64,000 nucleotides of DNA from Shewanella metallivivens. GTDB taxonomy: Bacteria; Pseudomonadota; Gammaproteobacteria; Enterobacterales; Shewanellaceae. A program made the translations under genes and the position numbers. The stretch lies in the NCBI RefSeq assembly GCF_028750675.1, contig NZ_JAQQPZ010000007.1, positions 62,001 to 126,000 of the forward strand, read 5' to 3'. The notes under the pieces were generated by a model. That model was given only the letters and a program-made list of their open reading frames with translations, made no database searches and had not been told where the DNA came from. How positions within the stretch are numbered: the first letter of the stretch is position 1; each line of letters starts with the position of its first letter. Below, piece by piece: positions 17,676 to 27,300 of the stretch.

Positions 17676-18455
17676 CTAATCTAGCTCATCTAGGTATTCA
17701 TCAAGTAACTCATCGGTTTCTTGATTTACAGGCACATCGCCATCATACACTTTGTAGTCCATATGCTGTAAATAAGCGTCTTTTACAAATGCGTATGGAT
17801 CAAGAGCATTGTCTAATAACCTTTCTTGGTCAATTGCTTCAGCACGAGAGTGCAAGCCTTTAAGGCCCCATTTCAATACTGATTGCCAAAAAGTTAACTC
17901 GGATAAAGGAAAGTATAGACTATCTACCCAATCTGATGCGATTTCTCTTGTCACAAAAGGGCCATAAAACGGTGCCATAAAATACGGCCCATTCGGAACA
18001 CCGTAATACCCTAATACTTCATTAAAGGCGTCTTGCTTACGGTGCATTCCCATCATATCGGCCACATCAATAACACCTAGCAATCCAATCGTGGTATTGA
18101 CGGTAAAACGTCCACCCGCATTTGCGGCCCACATCCATTTACCTTGCAAGGTATTATTAACTAGTGCGCTAGGCTCTTCTAGATTATAGACAAAATTATT
18201 AATACCCGTTTTAATTGGGCGCGGCACATAATCTTTATAGCCGTGGGCAACCGGTCTCAAAATATATTGATCAACATACAAATAGTTGAAATCCCACATA
18301 GTGCGGTTAAATCCCTCAAACGGATCACGGGGATCGTTATAAGTGATTTCAATTGCGGGCGATGACTCTTGGGTAACTTGAGGCGCATCATCTTGGGCAT
18401 ACACTGGCATACCTAACACAACAAACGCCTGAAGTAATATCCATTTATACTTCAT
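17676..18455 (-). CDS. mlaA: MlaA (VacJ) phospholipid-trafficking protein, apparently not lipidated
   Basis: The 259-residue protein matches MlaA throughout: DPFEGFNRTMWDFNY, RPVAHGYKDYVPRPI, NLEEPSALVNNTLQG, GVIDVADMMG and GYYGVPNGPYFMAPFYGPF. MlaA sits in the outer membrane and removes mislocalised phospholipid from the outer leaflet, handing it to MlaC. The N-terminal signal peptide ends PVYAQ and lacks the lipobox cysteine found in Escherichia coli MlaA. No cysteine is visible anywhere in the protein. An acidic tail (about 243-259) is present. The mlaBCDEF genes are not in the window. It is the first gene of a pair with the RssB-like regulator. Confidence 0.94.
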   Translation of the reverse strand: MKYKWILLQAFVVLGMPVYAQDDAPQVTQESSPAIEITYNDPRDPFEGFNRTMWDFNYLYVDQYILRPVAHGYKDYVPRPIKTGINNFVYNLEEPSALVNNTLQGKWMWAANAGGRFTVNTTIGLLGVIDVADMMGMHRKQDAFNEVLGYYGVPNGPYFMAPFYGPFVTREIASDWVDSLYFPLSELTFWQSVLKWGLKGLHSRAEAIDQERLLDNALDPYAFVKDAYLQHMDYKVYDGDVPVNQETDELLDEYLDELD

Positions 18456-18787
18456 AACACTCTCTTAAAAATGACAAAAGGGACTGCTCAATAAACTGCT
18501 AATTTTGTCTTTTTACTAAAGCAATTTCTGTTCAAGTCGATATAATTTAACCAGCTAAAGCAAGGCTCAGCCTTGTTGTTTGTTATCTCAATAGCGAGTT
18601 AGGTTTGTCTTGTTACCAGCAAAGATTCATATAACATGAATTCAACTGCCCCAATAAAAGGCAACAAGAGCGCTAAGGATACTTAGACTGTTGACAATAT
18701 CAATCAAAAATTTGTAAATGAAAATAAATTCAGTGCTAGGTTAATCGGTTTGATTATTGTACAAAACGTTCGCTTAATAGGATTTAT
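18456..18787. other. Divergent intergenic region between mlaA and the FliK-like gene
   Basis: It should hold both promoters. A 6-bp stem (CAAGGC/GCCTTG, 18561-18575) is visible without a clean T-tract. I see no repeat or convincing ORF. Confidence 0.5.
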
Positions 18788-21106
18788 ATGGCGGTGCCAC
18801 CTACAAACATAGCAACAACCAAACCCAACTCTGCAACGCAAAAATCGGCGAATGCAAGCCAACAAATGTCGCCTGAGATCTTACATAAACAAGACTCCAC
18901 AACAAGCACCACAACCTCAAAAGCAACGACAGATCTTGCCGCGGTGTTATTACCGGTAAAATTACAACAACCACAATCTACGGTGTCAACTCAGCTTGAT
19001 ATCACCATTGAAAATCAACAGTATCAACTTACCAAGACCGCTGAATTACATAAATTATTACAACAAACCAATCAAGTCGTAATGACGAGTGAGCAAGTAA
19101 AAGCGGTGACAAAAGCAGCCAACCTTGCATTAATTCAAGGGGAGAATACGGTTCTGCCTACCAGCGTACCTCATCAGTTAACTCCCGGGGTGACTGCGCC
19201 CCCATCAACAGTGAGCGTTATTTCAACTCAATTGGTTTTATTAGCACAAACCATTAACTTAGCTTTACCGGCCCCCTTAACCGAACTCGCCCAAAAAAAT
19301 GGTGTGTCAACTGAACAACTAACCTCTTTAGCCTCTCGACCACAGGGTTACACACTACCGACAGCGCAAGTTTCCCAAGGGGTGTTAACCTTTACCCATG
19401 GCCCAAGCATTAAATTGCCGCATACGGTTGCCCTTAGTGAGGGCCAATACCTTGCTAAAGTTGTGGTTAATCAGCAGCAGTTACAGCTCGCACTCACCCC
19501 TGTTGTAGCGAAAGTTAACGTAGACCTTGTAAAGCAAGCTGCTGTCATACCCAATTTAGAAGCAAATAATGTTGTTTTAACCAAAAACGAGCCAGCACAA
19601 ATCCTCAGCCAGTTTTTAAAAAAGCTTGAAGCAACTCCATTACCGAGTCTTCCTCCCCAAAAAGCCACTCTTAATCAAAGTGACATTAATCAAAGCAGCA
19701 TACATCGAAGTCAGCCAGCGGTGGGCCGGGCGAGCACGAGCGATGTCGTTAATGCGGTTCAACAAGGCAATCACAACAACGCGAATTCGGCGACCAACAG
19801 CATGGGTAGTATTACAACCACATTGAGCGGTCGCCCTGACATTGGGCTAAGCATGGCTGGCGGCAATACTGGTGCAAGCACAACAAAAGACATACCAACT
19901 AATTTATCGACCGCCGTTACAACACCATCAAACAGCGGAATAAAAACGAATAGTGGTAATGAACAGCCAGCATCACAACAAATGTCAGCGATAAAACCTG
20001 AGGTACAACAAACTATTAAACAACAAGTATCAATTGATGTTGGTAACCATACTCAGAAAATACCTGGACAACAGTTAACGACAAGTAATGCAAGTGCTTC
20101 TATACCCTCAACGACTGCGTCTGCGGTTTTGAATACTCACACGGTTCAGAGCGCTCAAACGACATCTGTGGCTCCAGTCACTCAGAGTAATTCAACAGCG
20201 ACAAATACCGTAATCAATAATGACGCAGCCCAAGCAAAGCAAACAATACACAAAGACCCACAACCAATAGAAGTGCTCAATAAAGCGCTATCTAAAGCAG
20301 GGGCAATGCCAGTAAAACAACAGCATAACTTACAACTACCTAATAACTTGGCCAGTGAACTACTAAAGCATTTACCGCAAATGAGTCCACACCCATTAAG
20401 TGTTTTAAGCGACCCCAAATTACTGAGTAATGAACTTTACAGCCTTGCAAGTTTAAACCTAGCCCAGTCGAACCTGCCTACAAGTACAGTAAGCTCTCCG
20501 CTATATTCTGGTGGAGCTATCACAACATTATTTCAACTATTACTTGGCGTAAAAGCCCAATCAAACAGCTCAGGGCTCAGTACCAAATTACAAGATCACT
20601 TAGCTCAATTACAGCAACGAACCTTAGCTAAATTGACTGGGAACTCCGGCCTACTCGGTGCGCTTGATAAACTCGGCGGTGCTGACTCAATGGCTCAATT
20701 AGCCAACAGTATTGCGATGTACCAACAAGCGAGCACAGATAATCAAGCGATGACCTGGTATTTTGCGTTACCTTATTCAATTAATCAGCGTGATGAACAA
20801 TTTGAAGGCAAATTTGAACAAGACAGCGAGCAAGACCAAGAAAAAGGCGGTTGGAAATTACAGTTAAAATTTAACCTAGCACAGGGTTCATTACTGATCT
20901 GTGCTCACAAGAAAGCAGATAAGTTAGATATTCAATTTAAAGGTAACAGCCAATCTTTATTAGAAAGAGTTGAAAAGTTTAATGGTGCATTGGCAACAAA
21001 AATTAGCCAAATTGGCCTAACGCCGGGAACGTTTAGTTCTCAGCTCACTCATATTCCAGCCACATTATTACCTGGCGATCATTATCTCGTTAAAACGAGG
21101 GCTTAA
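18788..21106 (+). CDS. FliK-like protein (hook-length-control C-terminal domain), orphan
   Basis: The 772-residue protein is low-complexity over most of its length, being very rich in Gln, Thr, Ser, Asn and Ala (residues about 1-560). The folded part is the C-terminus from about 640, where WKLQLKFNLAQGSLLICAHK and the following segment through LERVEKFNGAL resemble the Flg_hook domain of FliK, which switches type III export specificity. The next gene, three bases on, encodes an FlhB C-terminal-domain homologue, which supports the assignment because FliK and the FlhB tail interact. No flagellar genes adjoin. Bacillus has a comparable pair (YlqG/YlqH). Its role here is unknown. Confidence 0.75.
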   Translation: MAVPPTNIATTKPNSATQKSANASQQMSPEILHKQDSTTSTTTSKATTDLAAVLLPVKLQQPQSTVSTQLDITIENQQYQLTKTAELHKLLQQTNQVVMTSEQVKAVTKAANLALIQGENTVLPTSVPHQLTPGVTAPPSTVSVISTQLVLLAQTINLALPAPLTELAQKNGVSTEQLTSLASRPQGYTLPTAQVSQGVLTFTHGPSIKLPHTVALSEGQYLAKVVVNQQQLQLALTPVVAKVNVDLVKQAAVIPNLEANNVVLTKNEPAQILSQFLKKLEATPLPSLPPQKATLNQSDINQSSIHRSQPAVGRASTSDVVNAVQQGNHNNANSATNSMGSITTTLSGRPDIGLSMAGGNTGASTTKDIPTNLSTAVTTPSNSGIKTNSGNEQPASQQMSAIKPEVQQTIKQQVSIDVGNHTQKIPGQQLTTSNASASIPSTTASAVLNTHTVQSAQTTSVAPVTQSNSTATNTVINNDAAQAKQTIHKDPQPIEVLNKALSKAGAMPVKQQHNLQLPNNLASELLKHLPQMSPHPLSVLSDPKLLSNELYSLASLNLAQSNLPTSTVSSPLYSGGAITTLFQLLLGVKAQSNSSGLSTKLQDHLAQLQQRTLAKLTGNSGLLGALDKLGGADSMAQLANSIAMYQQASTDNQAMTWYFALPYSINQRDEQFEGKFEQDSEQDQEKGGWKLQLKFNLAQGSLLICAHKKADKLDIQFKGNSQSLLERVEKFNGALATKISQIGLTPGTFSSQLTHIPATLLPGDHYLVKTRA

Positions 21107-21109
21107 ACA

Positions 21110-21421
21110 ATGAATGATGAATCGAAAAAAACACAACAAGCGGTAGCACTCAGTTTCGACGGCATTAGTGCACCAAAGATTACCGCAACAGGTAAAGATT
21201 TAGTCGCAGATGAAATCATTGCCATCGCTAAAAGTGCTGGAATTCACATTCATCAAGATCCACATTTAAGCGAGTTTTTACAGCTTCTCGACCTTGGCGA
21301 AGAAATCCCAAAAGAACTGTATTTACTCATTGCTGAATTAATCGCATTTGTTTATATGCTAGACGGTAAATTTCCAGAACAGTGGAGTAATCTTCATCAA
21401 AAAATTGTTGCACAGGCATAA
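21110..21421 (+). CDS. FlhB C-terminal-domain homologue (FhlB/YlqH type)
   Basis: The 103-residue protein aligns with the cytoplasmic tail of FlhB: AVALSFDGISAPKITATGKDLVADEIIAIAK, then the helix GIHIHQDPHLSEFLQLLDLGEEIPKELY. It has no membrane segments. The autocleavage motif NPTH of full-length FlhB is absent at the N-terminal end, as expected for this subfamily, which can stand in for the cleaved FlhB tail. The three-base gap from the FliK-like gene indicates one operon. Confidence 0.88.
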   Translation: MNDESKKTQQAVALSFDGISAPKITATGKDLVADEIIAIAKSAGIHIHQDPHLSEFLQLLDLGEEIPKELYLLIAELIAFVYMLDGKFPEQWSNLHQKIVAQA

Positions 21422-21459
21422 CAGGATGCTTAACACACGCAAATCGTTTACCTATTTGG

Positions 21460-21798
21460 CTACAGCAAAAATTGGTAGCTAAATTTTGCGATAATAAACA
21501 GTCCCCCCAACCCTAGACCACTTAAACATAATCCAGCCAAACGGTCTTGGTCAAATTCAAGCCAGTCATTGAATGAAGCATAAAATCGCAATGAAATACC
21601 ATATAGCACAATAAAGGCCAATGAAATAAAGCTGTAGAGATAATGTTCTGGATAAAAAAACGTCAATAATGGGGTAAATGCTAATACATAATCACCGATT
21701 TTATATTCAAAATCAGTGTTATTTTCGATGATAACATCGAGTAGCATTTGCAGAGGAATGATGATTACCAGCAAACCTAACAACAAAATAAAATCCAT
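21460..21798 (-). CDS. Small membrane protein of unknown function
   Basis: The 112-residue protein has three to four hydrophobic segments (about 3-22, 38-52, 55-75, 88-108) and acidic loops. I do not recognise a family. The ATG at 21798 is preceded by GGAGG at four bases. The stop of an upstream small ORF overlaps this ATG (TGATG), which suggests coupling if that ORF is real. It converges on the FlhB-tail gene. Confidence 0.65.
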   Translation of the reverse strand: MDFILLLGLLVIIIPLQMLLDVIIENNTDFEYKIGDYVLAFTPLLTFFYPEHYLYSFISLAFIVLYGISLRFYASFNDWLEFDQDRLAGLCLSGLGLGGLFIIAKFSYQFLL

Positions 21799-22001
21799 CA
21801 ATCCTCCGTTGATCTGCAGTAAATACAGACATTGCTAGCTTGAGTAAAAACAAGCCGACCATTCAGAGTAATTGACCGAGTTAACCACCTATTTATCACA
21901 AGATGTTTAGGTTTAAAGCCAAACGAGAGTCCATTTGCATTCAAGCTAATGGCATGAACATGGCAAAAAAACCGTCTAATACAATCCATTATAAATTCCA
22001 T
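21798..22001 (-). CDS. Possible small protein coupled to the downstream membrane protein gene
   Basis: A 67-codon ORF ends in TGATG overlap with the next start. The product is basic and contains several cysteines (for example CHV and CIYC). No family is recognised and the ribosome-binding site is weak. The overlap is the only real support, so it may be chance. Confidence 0.3.
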   Translation of the reverse strand: MEFIMDCIRRFFCHVHAISLNANGLSFGFKPKHLVINRWLTRSITLNGRLVFTQASNVCIYCRSTED

Positions 22002-22378
22002 TTATAAGTGTTTCGTCCATTTCAAACTGTCACAGTATCAATAATAAGATGAAAAAAAACACAATGCAGATGACAAAACTTATAACTTGTTTTTAGCACA
22101 CAATCAATAATTTACGTCATTTAATACCCATCCTTAACAGAATAAGTGATATTGACATACTCTATAATGAGATCCGTAAAGCAAATAGGCATCAGCGACT
22201 ATATGATCAAGTTAATGCTTGATATAATTTATCGGAATATTTAGTTCACTTTTGATTGTTTAAGTTTATATTGCGCACAATGATAATAGTCAATTCGATG
22301 CTGATGATTTTCCCCAAAGTAACACAAGTTCACCGAGTTAATGACAGTGTTAACGCTGAACAAAATTTCACGCAATAA
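22002..22378. other. Intergenic region, no recognised feature
   Basis: AT-rich DNA between the small membrane-protein unit and the divergent DUF3187 gene. It must hold at least one promoter, but no hexamer pair with correct spacing was found. Confidence 0.5.
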
Positions 22379-23362
22379 ATGAGAGAGATGATGTCAATAA
22401 AAGCCAATTTGTTAATTATACTTTCAGGATTAGCAGTGTTTCCTGCAGTTCAAGCACAGATGGTAGACTTTGACGATTACGGCCCATTAAGGGTTTATGC
22501 TCAATCGCCAATGCAATCAATCAACCACAGCCCATTACTCCGCTCCGGATTCTCATTACCCAATGGCCAAAAAGAATGGTATATCACAGCCAACATCGGA
22601 AGCATGTGGTCTGAGTCAGATGTCTTGCTGGCTGATTACTATCAAAATACTGTCTCGGGTGGCATAAAATGGCAGATGTCTGATGCGCTAATGTTAGATG
22701 TAAATTACCGATGGGCATTTAGTGCAGATAACCATTTAGATTCGCTCACAATGTGGTTCCATGACACTTTTGGGTTTGATCAAAATGGTCGTCAAGATCA
22801 AGCCAAACATCAAAACCAAATCCACTCAGATGAATATGATATTCACATTGATGATTTAAGCGGTGAAACCCTCGAAAACGCCTTAACGGCATACTTAGGT
22901 TACCAATTATTACAAAGTGAGCATCATGGATTATCTGTAGGCGCTAGCCTCTATTTCAAAGCTGTCGACAGTGGTCCATTTGCTGAAGATTCGTTTGCGC
23001 AAAGCATCCAAATAAACTATAGCTACAAAAATGGTCAACATCATGTTAATTCAAGCTTTGGAGTCAGCTTTATTGAAGACACCGAGTCGATATCAACCAA
23101 TAATTATGACTCTCGTTTCACCACGTTTGGGATCGGTTATGAATATCGCAGCGGACGCCATGGTTGGTTAGCTGAGATACACCGATATGAAGGATTGGTA
23201 AGCTGGGATGAAAACTTCTCAGATGCGTCTCATGAAGCTTTACTCGGCTACCGTTACTACTTAAATAGCAGTGCGATTGAATTCACTCTGGTTGAAAACT
23301 TTGAAAACATGGATAACAGTGCAGATATTGCCTATACACTAGGTTATCGTCATAAATTTTAA
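22379..23362 (+). CDS. DUF3187-family outer-membrane protein
   Basis: The protein has a signal peptide (SIKANLLIILSGLAVFPAVQA, then mature QMVDFDDYGPL) and alternating beta-strand-like segments to a C-terminal Phe (GYRHKF), as in outer-membrane barrels. The segments GPLRVYAQSPMQ, the aromatic WYI strand and FHDTFGFDQNGRQD match the pattern of DUF3187 proteins of marine gammaproteobacteria, whose role is unknown. The first ATG gives 327 residues. A second or third ATG three or four codons on (after GAGAGAG) is an equally good start. It is a single-gene unit. Confidence 0.82.
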   Translation: MREMMSIKANLLIILSGLAVFPAVQAQMVDFDDYGPLRVYAQSPMQSINHSPLLRSGFSLPNGQKEWYITANIGSMWSESDVLLADYYQNTVSGGIKWQMSDALMLDVNYRWAFSADNHLDSLTMWFHDTFGFDQNGRQDQAKHQNQIHSDEYDIHIDDLSGETLENALTAYLGYQLLQSEHHGLSVGASLYFKAVDSGPFAEDSFAQSIQINYSYKNGQHHVNSSFGVSFIEDTESISTNNYDSRFTTFGIGYEYRSGRHGWLAEIHRYEGLVSWDENFSDASHEALLGYRYYLNSSAIEFTLVENFENMDNSADIAYTLGYRHKF

Positions 23363-23394
23363 TCAACAGAGCAATATTTTACTCCTGCTAGCCA

Positions 23395-24354
23395 CTATAC
23401 AGTGATTAACTCAGCAGTTGAAACCTGTGCACCGAGCACTCTGTTTCTGCCACGCTTTTTTGCTAAATAAAGTTGTTTGTCTGCCGCCTCAATAAGCATA
23501 TTAGCCGACACATTACGAGTCGGCACGACAGTGGCGACACCCGCACTGATGGTAACATAGCTCGACACTTTTGAGCTTTCATGGGCGATTTTGAGTGACA
23601 CAATACTGTCGACAATTTGTTGAGCGACATAAGTCCCACCAACCAAGTCGGTATTAGGTAAAATACACACAAACTCTTCTCCACCATAACGGGCAACTAA
23701 ATCATAAGGACGGTTTACCGTGTCTTGGATTTTTTGTGCGACCAGCCGTAAGCAAACGTCACCTTCGGTATGCCCATAGGTATCGTTATATAACTTAAAA
23801 AAATCAATATCTAATAAAATCATGGTTAACGGTTGCTGCTCACGGCAGCATTGTAACCACGACACAGGCAATACTTGTTCAAAATTACGTCGATTAGCCA
23901 CACCCGTTAACCCATCTAGTAACGCAATAGAGCGCAATAAATCAGACTGCGATTTCAACTTAATCTGATTTTTAACTCGAGCTTTGGTAATGACAGGGTT
24001 TATCGGTTTGTGAATAAAATCGACTGCGCCAAGTTTAAAACCTTTAACCTCTTTATCTTCGTCAAAGTGACCCGAAATAAAAATCACCGCGATATCTTGA
24101 GTATTAGGATCATTTTTTAAATGCTCGCACACATCAAAACCATTTAAAACAGGCATTTCAATATCTAATAACACAAGATCGGGTTTCACTTTGTTGCACA
24201 TATCGATGGCTTGATGACCATCGCGAGCCATGTAAATATCATAATCATCTTGTAATAATTGATGCAGTATCTTGATGTTGACGACCTGATCATCAACAAG
24301 CAAAATCTTACATTTCTCAGGGGAAGCCCCCAAAACATACTCATTAATGAACAC
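23395..24354 (-). CDS. Response regulator with GGDEF domain (PleD-like diguanylate cyclase)
   Basis: The 319-residue protein has a receiver domain (DDQ at about 21-23, phospho-acceptor in LVLLDIEMPVLNG, Lys in FIHKP) followed by a GGDEF domain with intact RYGGEEF and DIDFFK. It should make c-di-GMP when phosphorylated. It starts with GTG. The ribosome-binding site AAGGAG is formed by the last codons of the upstream hybrid kinase, whose stop lies three bases away, so expression is coupled to that kinase, its probable phosphodonor. No I-site RxxD is obvious immediately before the GGEEF motif (NRPYDLVARYGGEEF has RPYD, which may serve). Confidence 0.93.
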   Translation of the reverse strand: MFINEYVLGASPEKCKILLVDDQVVNIKILHQLLQDDYDIYMARDGHQAIDMCNKVKPDLVLLDIEMPVLNGFDVCEHLKNDPNTQDIAVIFISGHFDEDKEVKGFKLGAVDFIHKPINPVITKARVKNQIKLKSQSDLLRSIALLDGLTGVANRRNFEQVLPVSWLQCCREQQPLTMILLDIDFFKLYNDTYGHTEGDVCLRLVAQKIQDTVNRPYDLVARYGGEEFVCILPNTDLVGGTYVAQQIVDSIVSLKIAHESSKVSSYVTISAGVATVVPTRNVSANMLIEAADKQLYLAKKRGRNRVLGAQVSTAELITV

Positions 24355-24357
24355 GTA

Positions 24358-27300
24358 TTACTCCTTCATAATCGACCTTAAAGTATCAATAGCGTCTAAA
24401 AACTCCAATTGGCTTACTTGGCGGCTTAGCCTTAACCATTGCTTATCTGCAGCCACATTGGTCAACATGCTTTCGAGATAGTCAATTGCCTCAAGGTTTT
24501 GTTCCACTAATAATGTCATCAGTTTGACCTTTTTATCGGCTTCTATACTCTCTATCGGCAAATATTGAGATTTATCCACCTCGTTTGTGGAAATGGCCTC
24601 ATCAGGAAACAAAGTATCTAACATATGCAAGCTATCGTTTATGTGTCCCTGCATTTGACTCAAATAATCACTAGCATCAACACTATCAGCATTTTTGACC
24701 GAACGCTCTAATTGTTCTGCAAAAGCAGCAAGTCTCTTTGCACCAATATTGCTTGCGGTACCTTTTATGGTATGAGCAATAATGCTCATGGCGTTGTTAT
24801 CACCTTGTTCAAAAGCGTGAGTAAGCAAAGCTAATTGTTCAGACATTTCTATTGCAAAATGATGTTTCACATCAATAAAAAAGGCTCGTTCGCCACCGAA
24901 TCGACGCAATATTGATTCAGGGTTTTCGAGTACATCGTCTTTATGGGTTTGAGAGTCTAACAATAACGTCTGCTCAATTGGCTCTGATGTTATTGGATCT
25001 CGGCCTAACAGCGTCAACATGCAAGGTAGTAATAATGTCATGTCAATAGGTTTACCGATGTGTTCGTTCATACCGGCTTCTAAACATAACGCTTTATCGG
25101 CTAAAGAAGCATTAGCCGTCATGGCTAAAATCGGTAAATCATCAAAACGTCCATCAGCACGGATAAGGCGCGTCGCTTCTAAACCGTCCATGTCAGGCAT
25201 TTGCATATCCATAATCACAATATCAAATGACTTATCAGACTGTGTGATCCATTCAACCCCTTCAACACCACCTTTTGCGAGTGTCACCAGCGCACCTTGC
25301 AAGCGCAATAACTCATCAATCACTTGGCGATTTAATTGGTTATCCTCAACAACCAGCACCCTAACAGACTCTAATGCTAAATGTTCAATAGTGTGAGGGC
25401 CAAGCGGTGTATGCACCCCATTTATGGCTTGTTGTACCGCCTCAAGCATTAAATTAGCCGTAACAGGTTTAGATAACATGCTCACAAACGGTTGCTGACG
25501 ATACTGTTTAGATTGTTTCAACACTTCCGAACCATAAGCGGTAAGCATAATGATTGCGGGGGCATTGTCCTCTTCAAACATTTGTTGAATATGCTGCGTT
25601 GTATCTAAGCCATTCATTCCTGGCATACGCCAATCCATAATAATCACATCGTATTGATGAGTCGCATTGATGCTTTGCTCTATCAAATTAATAGCTTGTT
25701 TGCTGTTTCCAGCTTCATTTACATAAGCACCATGGGCAGTTAATGTTTTAGAAATAATTCTGCGACTCATTTTACTGTCATCAACAATCAAAATATTTTT
25801 CCCCTGTAAGTCGATAGTAAACAGGGTGTTGTTCATTTCTATAATGTTGAGAGTCAACTCAAACCAAAAACGGCTACCTTGGCCCACTTGGCTGGATAAT
25901 TGCAACTCAGAGCCCATTAAATCCACTAATCTTTTCGTGATGGCTAACCCTAATCCTGTGCCGCCAAATCGCCTCGAGGTTGAAGACTCTGCTTGCATAA
26001 ACCCTTGAAAAATTTTACGACTTTGCTCCTCACTGATTCCAATTCCTGTGTCAGATATCGATACAGTTAAGCTGACTTGATTTTGCTTAATTTCATGGCA
26101 AAGCACACTCACTATAACGTGGCCATCAGAGGTAAATTTAATCGCATTACCCGCAAGGTTGAGCAACACCTGTCGCAAACGCTGTTCATCCCCTTCGATG
26201 AGGTAAGGAATGGCTGGATCAAGGTCAAAAATAACTTCGATATTTTTATTTTGCACATTCGTCGCGAGCATCACGGCTAATTCGCGCATTAAGGTTTCTA
26301 ACTGAAAAGGATGTAAATCAAGCTCAAGCTTGCCCGCATCGATTTTGGAAAAGTCTAAAATATCATTGAGTAACCCCAACAATGACTTCGCGGCCATTTC
26401 TGCTTTGCTCACATAATCATGTTGCTGTCTCGTGAGCTCTGAATGCTGTACCAGCTGCAACATACCTAGCACCGCATTCATGGGGGTGCGGATCTCATGG
26501 CTCATGTTGGCTAAAAACTCAGATTTAGCCGCACTGGCCGCATCTGCAGCCCTTTTCGCAAAGCGTAGGGTCTGTTCTAGCTCTCGTTGCTCAGTGACAT
26601 CACGGTTTATCCCCACAACACGAACTGCATGGCCGGCTTTATCATAACTAACCTGGGCACCCGCTTGGATATAACGAATTTTATTGGTACTTGTTACAAT
26701 TCTAAATGTAGGCTCATAGGTTGTGCGAGTATCAATGGCTTGCTGCAAAGCTAACTCTGCCATTTTGATATCATCAGGGTGCACTCGTTCACGCCAATGC
26801 TGATAATTTAAACCTTCATCTTTAAGCGACATAGGATAATCGTACATGGAAAACATACGGTCATTCCATTGCAACTCATCATTTATTACGTCGTAATTCC
26901 AGATACCCAGCTCAGCCACTTCAGCAGCTTTAACCAGTTGATTACTGGCGGAAACTAACTCATCTTGTTGTTTAATCATGGTGTCGATATTGACAGCCAC
27001 GCCCAAATAACCGACGAGTTCGCCATCATCATTACGCATGGCCGAAACTGAAATAGACACCTGGCACTGAGAGAAATCTTTACGAATATAAGTCCAATTA
27101 CGCGTTTCTGGCCCAAAGTTTCTTGGTTTATAAACAAACACATCAAATGCACTGATGTCTTCGCCAAACTCTTCGCTTAATTCTTTACCTCTTGCACGGA
27201 TCTCTGCTGGTAAATGTAAAATAGCGGGACTGACTTTACCGACAATTTCTGTCGCACTGTAGCCAAGCAATAACTCGGCACCACGATTGAAAATAGTGAT

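Noticed and set aside
22152..22168. TTGACA followed closely by TATAAT, looking like a sigma-70 promoter
   Set aside because: Only five bases separate the two hexamers, far too few for a promoter.
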